This document shows positions 56,798-64,000 of a stretch of 64,000 nucleotides of DNA, piece by piece. Where the stretch lies: positions 20,418,001-20,482,000 of the forward strand of contig AP031357.1 of the NCBI GenBank assembly GCA_037833965.1, written 5' to 3'. Each line of letters begins with the position of its first letter. The stretch's first letter is position 1. The position numbers were made by a program, and so were the translations under genes. The notes under the pieces are model-generated. The model was not told where the DNA came from, ran no database searches, and saw nothing but the letters and a program-made list of their open reading frames with translations. This DNA comes from Marchantia polymorpha subsp. ruderalis. Its lineage: Eukaryota; Streptophyta; Marchantiopsida; Marchantiales; Marchantiaceae.

Positions 56798-57466
56798 ATG
56801 GAGGACGTGGGCGGGAGTAGTAGCAGTAACGGAAAAATGCACAAGGCTGTGGATGAGGAGGCGTCGTCGGGCATGAAGCAAGCGCCGCCGCAACAGGAGC
56901 CTCGGGGAGATTGTACCCCACAGCGATCTTTCGACAGTGGGAGTGATCAGGAGTCGTCGCTCTGCTTAGGGTTGAGTGTGGATTCTCGACTCCGCGACGA
57001 GCCGCAAGACGAGCAGATTGAGAAGCTGAAGGAGTTCCTGTCGGAAGCTGCGTCTCGCGGGGACGACGTGGTGACGCAACACGACGCCGACACCGTGAAA
57101 GCGTTCGAGAATTTGCAGAATTTGCAGCTCGGAACGAACGTCAACAACTCTGGACTGGCGGCGCGCCTCGAATCGGCTGCCCGAGCCAATCGCGAAATCG
57201 AAAATCAAGCTGCCTCTGGCTTTTACCCCTCAGAGACGGTGTACCTCGAAGAACACACTTTGAAAGAAGTGTTGGAAGAATCGGGCTCTGCCTTGTCGGT
57301 GAAAATTCCATCGACGCTTGCCGCACCTCAGTCTCCCAGACTGGGCCTGCAGTCTCCCAATGTACAGCCCAGTCCCAGGCCAATTATTGACGCCGAGTCC
57401 GATCTGAAAAATGAGCTCGATTGCCTGTTTCAAGAAAGAGCTTCCAGATTTAGGGATTCCTCTTAG
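56798..57466 (+). CDS. Single-exon protein of unknown family, 222 aa, acidic and Ser/Gln-rich
   Basis: ATG at 56798 follows a GC-rich, GA-repeat leader typical of 5' UTRs here; the stop is TAG at 57464-57466. The frame has strong coding bias (GC about 57%). Residues 1-50 are disordered (EDVGGSSSSNGKMHKAVDEE; PPQQEPRGD). Residues 51-68 contain SLCLGLSVDS, an LxLxL-like motif similar to an EAR repressor motif. Residues 75-160 look helical: QIEKLKEFLSEAASRGDDVV, KAFENLQNLQLG and LAARLESAARANREIENQAA. The C-terminal part has repeated SPR/SPN/SPRP proline-directed sites and ends with a charged helix, ESDLKNELDCLFQERASRF. No signal peptide or membrane segment. I do not recognise the family. A nuclear or scaffold-like regulatory role is only a guess from composition. 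Confidence 0.72.
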   Translation: MEDVGGSSSSNGKMHKAVDEEASSGMKQAPPQQEPRGDCTPQRSFDSGSDQESSLCLGLSVDSRLRDEPQDEQIEKLKEFLSEAASRGDDVVTQHDADTVKAFENLQNLQLGTNVNNSGLAARLESAARANREIENQAASGFYPSETVYLEEHTLKEVLEESGSALSVKIPSTLAAPQSPRLGLQSPNVQPSPRPIIDAESDLKNELDCLFQERASRFRDSS

Positions 57467-60400
57467 CTTTAGCAGAACAACTTCTCGTCCACCCCGAACT
57501 CATTGTATTCTGCTTGTCTATCAGGATGGACGCACATGGAAGATGGGTATTTGATTGTTGTGGACTGGCCTAGACTATATCACCAAAGAGTTTGAACTTT
57601 GCTCTCGAGAAGCTAACGGAGATTTCGACACAGGCTACGTCGTTAAAAAGGGAAAGAGGACAAAGACAGAAATGTACATCGTCGAATTTGCTACTGATAG
57701 TCGCATATAGAGCTTGGGGATTATACTATTCAGATGCTTTCATCATTAGAGGAGGATTGTCTTGGAAAAAAGCCACATCAAGATTGTAATTCGTTCAACA
57801 TTTCCATATTTCAATAGTCAATTGGCTGTCGGTAAATGCCGACGACGGTCTGCTGCACGGGCCCTATAAAAGTGACATTCAACGCCTATATCTTGCGGGA
57901 ACGCCTTTGATCAGATTTCAAGTCATAGGCTATACTTGTAGTGAGGGCCTTTATCCCTTTCTTGTCGAGTTGAAGACACTGAGATGAAGATTTCCAATGA
58001 TGGACAGTGCTAAAGCATGCATTATATCGTATATTCATGCATGTGATGACTTCTACAACTCATTTCTTATGACTTGCATCTTCTGAAAATGGTGGCTTCA
58101 CAACTACGCGAACTGCTATGATACGCAAAACCAAATCAATTCAGACTGTGTTCTAGATTGGCAACTCTTCATTAAATCATGCGAGTATTGACATAACTTT
58201 TTCTCCCACCTGTATTATTTCACCTGAAGTGTTCGATTTGTTTGGCTGGGTGAGTTCTTGGAGATGTTTCTGTAGAATTCAAAATTCAGATATGAAATCT
58301 TAAAGTAGGATGGCAATGACAGTGTCGAGTAGGAACTCTGTACTAAAATACCTACAACACAAATTAATTGTTTTTTATTACTATGCGATGAGTGAACAAA
58401 TTTTATAAGAGTGAAATAATAATCTCTTTTGACACTTTTCTGAATAAAAGTCTCTCAATACCTGACATAATTGACCGTTTTCATGTATCTCTACAAGCAG
58501 CATTATTAAAAAATCACGCTTATGTGGTAGCACTTTATGGTCGTTTAACTCGAGAATTTAAGACTTGATTTTAGGGTTCCCCAAGCTCTTCCAGTTACAG
58601 ACGGATGATTACAATTTATTATGGAAATTGCATTCCGAGTAAATATTAGATGCTCAAGTCTTCTAAAGTGACTCAATTTCTCAAGACATGTGTAGTTTGG
58701 TTCACAATGCTCATGACCGAAGAAAAATCAGGTATTTCAGCTCTAGCATACGTAGCAAAACTTATTGAAGTTTCGCTACGATTGCAACTCCACATGACAC
58801 AGTGGAGTTCCAATCGTAGCGAAACCACAATGCACAGAAGAAAATCTGGACGTTTCAGCCTAGGATGAAGATGTATTGTACGGATCCGGTCAAAAAGAAA
58901 GGAGTATACGTAAGTGTAAGAAAATTATTTGATTTTTTGTTAACCAAAAAGGCCCATGTGGTTAACCATAAGATTGATGGACATCCGGATTTTACATTCA
59001 TTCTTGATTTTGTAGAAGTAGATACATGTAAAGCTATAGCCTTTTTAATATATATTATTTATTGTTTGGATAACGTACTCAGTTCATCAAGGTACAGTAT
59101 TCACTAGCATACATGTGACCGCAACTCAAAAGGAATACAGTTGTACGCTAATATAGATGTTTATGATTTTAAGCTGTTCAGATATCGGCAAACATGGTAG
59201 GCAGGTAATTGCACAGTGGTAAGCCGTCTTCAGAACTTTTGGTCATCCCGTCATGGATACAGAGGTCAATTTCATGAGAATATTTGCCAGTTTATGTGAT
59301 GGATCAATTATCCCGTTGATCTCACCTTGATATGGTCAGGTATCAGCTGGCTGTTCACTGTTGTCAGACTCATCTCCAGCCGATGGTCTGTGTACAAGTT
59401 CATATCGTCACAATTGGTTTGAGTTGAAATCTCTCAAATTCTTGAGTTTGAAGAGACTCACAATCTTTGGAAGCATTGCCGGCCTGAACCTGCCTCACGA
59501 AGAACTCATGCAACAGTGTCTCAATATCTTCTACCGAAAGACGTTATTCTGTCTAAATGTCTGATGTAGACAACTTGATACCAACCCTTTGTCCAGTGTA
59601 TGGTTGGGAGACAGAAGGGATGTAATGAACTACATAAATTGAAACAAGAGAAGGTGTTATAATAATATAAGTTCCCAATCAGTAATTTGGTTCTTACCTC
59701 GCCCAAACCTTAGTGAATACGATTTTGTTTCCAGATTTATTTCCAACTTCGATTCATCATTATACATAACAGCTCCATGTGTTACTTTTGTGATTGTAAT
59801 TTATGCTTCACATGACGAAATTTGGACACATCTTACCTTACTGTATTGGCCGGTGGAACATTAAATATTACTAACTATACACATATGCAGAGTTGTTACA
59901 TTCTTATTACTCCAGCTTTGTACACATATGTAGCTATTAAAAAACTTGTATTTTCATAAAAAATTGTACAATATTCGACTATGTTGGACACGATTGATTT
60001 CCATATTGTATGTTTTATTGTGGTCAACATATCCTCGATGTTGTATAGAGAGTACACAGTAGTGATACCACATAAAATCAATTATGTTAGATGATGACTT
60101 TTGAATGCTCATGTTGTCAGCAGATTCTTTCGCCAAGATGGCTTAGATATATTAGGTAAATAATATTCTAATTTCATCTGAACTGCAATAGGAACTATTT
60201 TCATGATATCCGCTTAATTTATTTTGTGAAGCTTTATACAATATGAAACTCATACGTTCACTATATTCAACTTTCCACTTTTAGTAACAAAACTGATGCT
60301 TCTATTAAATTGTGATTTATTTCTATTGTACAAGTAGTTTCATAAGTCAAATTTATTCTTTCAATCTCTATTCAAACTATCAGAAGGGTTTTTGAATATA

Positions 60401-62100
60401 TATAATTTTTTTATCCTATTGGACTAAAAATATATAAAAGCTATAATCATTGATCATACATTTTATAATTAAGCCTAAAGTTCAATACTTACTGCAATAT
60501 ATACTGAAAAAACGTACAAAAATTCTGGATTATATATACCAAAGAAATAATATTAAAATTGAAGAAATGAAGAAATTATCTTAGAGTTTTTATTTAATAT
60601 TTTTGATGATTAATTATTTATGGAAATATTTGCAATGAAAATTTTAAATTTTTTTAATATTCTGAAGTAGATTTACATCGTGAATATATTTGACAATATA
60701 TATACAGTAAATATATTCATCCATTTTATCCATACTTATCAGGGATTTTTTAGCTTTTTGACAAAATCAGTTGAATGACGTAATATACTTGATACCTGAT
60801 GCAAGGATAAAAAATCCTTGAATATTGAGAAGATACAAATTTAATAATTTTGATCAATATCACATGAAAAAAACCCAAATGAAGTGAAATAGCTACCATG
60901 TGTTTACAACGAAGTAAAATACAATATGTAAAATTAAAAATAATTACATAGTTGAAATCTTTTTCATCATTACACCATATCTTGCAATCATTCAACATGA
61001 TCAAAATCTATAAAATGATGAGAATTCTACTACTAAAGCATTTGTAACTTCTTATTGTTTGCACTATGATATGAGATGAATGGAGATGTTTGATAATTGA
61101 ATAACAAATAAAAAATTTGCACAAAACTCCTCAATACTCTTATCGTAATATGCAGAAATAATGTTGAATATTGGTTTCAAGGATGTTGTTGAAATCAATG
61201 TGAAAATCATAAAATTTCAAATTTTCATGATATTATTTGTGTTGAACTCACATGGATAAAGCGGGAGTATATCAAAAGTACATCCAGTTGAAAACTCTGC
61301 TAACTGTGGTAAAAGAACTAAATTTTGTTTGCTCTTTAAGAGGAGGCAAGTGATCTTCAACCTAGAGACAAGCATATGAAAAAGAAACAATTTCAATCTT
61401 AACAGAAAAATGTGTGTGTGGATTGAATCTTATTTTTTGAAGAGCTTAACACAACATTAAATATATATTTTGATTAAGATACATGAAAGCAAGAGTCATA
61501 AACATAATAAAGCTAAGGAAGAAATTACGTAAGTATTATTACTTAAAACTAGTTGTTGACTTCAAAAAATCAACTTCGTTTACTTCACATAAGTAGACAT
61601 TTTGTATCGCAGTAGATCTAGCGATCAGTAACACACTTGAGTTTAGGTTTTATGGGACTGAGCGGAATATATGCATTGTTGTGTACTGTGCTTTATTTTA
61701 GCAATCCAGATGGATATACGAAAGCGTGGTAAAGCGTGTTACGGTCTTGTATCTATGACTTGATTTATTCAGTCTTGAGATTGTGGCAAAATGAGGGTAA
61801 AGAAAGAATAAATCGTACTTAAAAGATGAAAGCTTTGGACTAGATAGGGCCGTCTTAAAACAAGATTGTAGTGATTATAGATTGATAAAAAATTACTCTG
61901 AATGAATATTTTCCCCTCATCTTCAGATGAAGGGTTTAGCTCAGGGAAGCTCAGGGAAACATTTGCATGTACATCTTTACTTTCCGATATTCGATATGCT
62001 TTTCTTTGAATCTATATTCTTCTCTTGTGTACACATACACTTCCAAACCTGTAAATGAAAGTCGGGGTCAGTTTACAAATCACGCTCTTTTAGCGTTCCA
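57467..62100. other. 4.6-kb stretch without a supported gene
   Basis: 57.5-59.8 kb is mixed sequence with short frames (58650-58868, 58865-59107 plus) lacking family features. 59.8-62.0 kb is strongly AT-rich. One near-perfect inverted repeat is listed separately. Confidence 0.45.
58770..58825. repeat. 24-bp inverted repeat, one mismatch, 8-nt loop
   Basis: 58770-58793 (gtttcgctacgattg...) and 58802-58825 are inverted copies differing at one position, around loop atgacaca. Same class as the palindromes at 37.2 and 44.1 kb. Confidence 0.92.
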
Positions 62101-62994
62101 AAAAGATGTGGGGGAAAGCTAAAAGTAACACATAGAGAAGGTGGGCCGAACACGGCAACACAAGTAGCGAGGAGGCAAGGAAGCGTGGCATGGGACGGCG
62201 ATGGCGGCAGAACATGTCCCACTCCTATTCAAGAAGAGAAAGAGGCATGGGACAAGCGTCATGCCCATGGGCCAAAAAAATCAGTAGAGAGAGGAAGGAA
62301 GGAAGAGTGGCAGATGCCCATGCTTCGAAGCTCTCGCTTCTCGGAGTGAGGGAAGTGGGCACTGCGCCAATTGTAGAGAGAGCAGTGAGTAGTAGAGAGG
62401 AGCGTTAGTAAGTGAATGAGGGAGTGAGGGATTGAGCGAGGAGGAGCGCGGGCGCAAGTGCAGGGCTGGTGGATGTATGTGAGCGAGGAGGAGGAGGACG
62501 ACGGGCGGAGGGTTTTGGTGGTCTTCTGCTGGTGCTCTGCATGGCATGGCCTGGGCTGGCCGACATGTCACGCAGCGGATGAATCCATAGCTCTGGCTCT
62601 CAGCGATCGCAGCACCACCGAGAGCAGCAGCGGCAGCAGGGGGGAGGACAAGTACTGGAGAGAGAACGCTTGTTGCAGCCCTCCTTGGGAAGGGGAGGGA
62701 AGGGAAAGGTAGCAGGGGAGCAGCCTCGGAGGCAAGGAGAGGAAGCCTGAAGAAGGCAAAGGAAGGAGGGAGAGGGAGAGGGAGGGAGGGAGGGAGGGAG
62801 GGAGGAAAAGGAAGAGGGGAACGGGAGCAGACTACAGAATACTGAAACCTCAGGAGGAGGAGGAGGAGGAAACGTAGAAAAGGGTTCCATGCGTCAGCAG
62901 GAGCAGAAATTCCGATTATTTGGAAGGGCAAACCTAGAACAGGGGACGCCGAGGGCATCGTGTGTTGTGGGCGATTGGTGATTTGTACAATAGC

Positions 62995-63030
<36 letters not shown>

Positions 63031-63942
63031 CTTTGAGGCCGGGCGGGCGGGCGGTCGGCCAGGTCAATTGGCACCGGAGAGGAGCCGATCGAGTGCGGCG
63101 GTAGTGAGGTTGGGTGAGAATTGCGGCGAATTCCGAGGGCTGTGCTGGTCTGCAGAAGGAAGACGAGTGGGGGCAGGCAAAATTCAGGTGCTCTTTTTGT
63201 TGGGAAGGATGTCGATTGCTGCGGTCGTTTCACCCAGGCGAAGTTCTTGTGCTTTTTTTCCAGTTGATTTGGAAGTTAGGCCGATCCTGATTGCGCAAAT
63301 GCCAATGGACTGGACGACTGCGCCGTAGTTGCATGTGCCACTGTTTGTAAAAGTGAGAAGCAGTCTGATATTCGTGAACAGGTGACTGATGGGTGTTCTC
63401 ATGGTGTAGGTTAAATGGGATGCTGGACGCTGCCGTGTCTTGGAACTGGAGGTCGAGGATGTGATAGAAGCAGCTTACCACTATTTGGGTTGTAGAAAGT
63501 CGAAAGGAGGTTGGTGGCCGATTCAGATGTTCACCTGACGTGCAGTCTCATTCTGGACAAAGTATGTTATTTTATTTCGATTGATTACTCTGAACGCATC
63601 GTTTGTCACAGAGCTTTTGTTCGACGAATAAGTTGGAGTCCTTACGACAGGTCCTGGATGTTGGTAGCCTTTTCAGCATGAAGTGGGATTCATTTAGCTC
63701 TCGCTTATTTATTACTCTAGCATCCCTTCTCAATAGCGTCGAGTGTCATCACCATCGTTGCATCGTAGAATTGCGGCTGCACTTCTAGGCTTTCAGGGTT
63801 GCAATGTGGTGTAATCAGAAGCAGCTTCTATGAGTGTGTGCACCTCCCAACTGCGTCGTTCTCTGCCTGCTCTGTCAATTCACACACTAGGGATGCTGTA
63901 GTGTTGATGCGTAGGCGCGATCCGGTCGTGAGCTTGCGCTTG
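62101..63942 (+). promoter_or_regulatory. GC-rich promoter and long 5' UTR of a plus-strand gene at the right edge
   Basis: An abrupt change at about 62.1 kb from AT-rich to GC-rich, CpG-bearing sequence with (GGA)n/(GGGA)n runs (62760-62805) and (GA)n (62997-63027). This matches the gene-start signature at 20.2-20.8 and 56.5-56.8 kb. Long frames on both strands (for example 62281-62958 minus) are low-complexity products of the purine runs. Acceptor-like tgtttgtcacag at about 63611 suggests a 5' UTR intron. Confidence 0.45.
62997..63027. repeat. (GA)n microsatellite in a gene-start region
   Basis: About 15 uninterrupted GA units. Confidence 0.97.
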
Positions 63943-64000
63943 ATGGAAGACAATCGAAATTGGGGTGAAAACATAAGCAGGTCGGCGTTGGGGTCCTGCC
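63943..64000 (+). CDS. Possible start of a gene leaving the right edge
   Basis: ATG at 63943 opens MEDNRNWGENISRSALGSC with no stop to the window end, after a long GC-rich leader. The context ttgATGGaa has G at +4. Too short to identify; the true start could lie outside the window. Confidence 0.3.
   Translation, partial: MEDNRNWGENISRSALGSC

Noticed and set aside
62281..62958. 225-codon minus-strand frame rich in Leu and Pro
   Set aside because: It is made by GGA/GGGA purine runs on the plus strand; a gene-start region on the plus strand is the better reading.
63888..63896. Second TAGGGATG occurrence
   Set aside because: Inside the GC-rich gene-start region, no partner end.
1..64000. CRISPR arrays, rRNA, tRNA and prokaryotic operons
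   Set aside because: No regularly spaced identical repeats, no rRNA-like sequence, and no T-loop motif (GGTTCGAATCC type) with a foldable partner stem was seen. The coding genes are spliced and plant-like.

Overview
The window looks like nuclear DNA of a land plant, most likely a bryophyte (moss or liverwort). The exact taxon cannot be read from the sequence. The reasons are spliced genes with GT-AG introns and pyrimidine-rich acceptors, plant-type families (F-box/propeller protein, TOG/ARM protein with plant-like sequence, METTL21-type methyltransferase, secreted LysM-like repeats), GA/CT-rich gene starts, and a chromovirus LTR element plus hAT and Mutator-like DNA transposons. GC-balanced gene islands sit in long AT-rich tracts of decayed repeats.

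Layout. 1-326: internal exon of an unrecognised minus-strand gene running off the left edge. About 2160-5830: heavily mutated Ty3/gypsy chromovirus (gag, protease, RT, integrase C-terminus, chromodomain) with a 396-bp hAT-type MITE nested inside it, flanked by a perfect 8-bp target duplication. 7647-9020: F-box/propeller-like gene. 17798-20155 (minus): five-exon single-TOG ARM-repeat protein of 337 aa, with a GC-rich promoter up to about 20.8 kb. 23051-23278: Mutator-like MITE with a 9-bp target duplication. 28818-29182: a coding-like frame broken by one TGA. 32603-36540: eleven-exon METTL21-type protein-lysine methyltransferase of 322 aa. 37-45 kb: several near-perfect snapback palindromes, a 58-aa minus-strand reading frame (39799-39975) and a minus-strand terminal exon (44149-44582). 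45090-46675: protein with seven Cys-bracketed LysM-like repeats. 48201-51522: complete but dead Ac-type hAT transposon, itself interrupted by a solo-LTR-like insertion of about 760 bp. 51.5-56.7 kb: AT-rich repeats including a 242-bp tandem duplication. 56798-57466: unrecognised single-exon protein. 62.1-64.0 kb: GC-rich gene start whose coding sequence probably begins at 63943 and leaves the window.

How it fits together. The genes are housekeeping or regulatory singletons (ubiquitin ligase adaptor, microtubule-associated TOG protein, lysine methyltransferase, secreted glycan-binding-like protein) and show no pathway cluster. The most informative parts are the nested transposon stratigraphy with stop codons that fit C-to-T/G-to-A decay, the seven-repeat LysM-like protein, and the set of perfect inverted duplications. 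I found no CRISPR array, rRNA, convincing tRNA, or prokaryote-like gene cluster. All splice models and family calls come from reading the sequence by eye.
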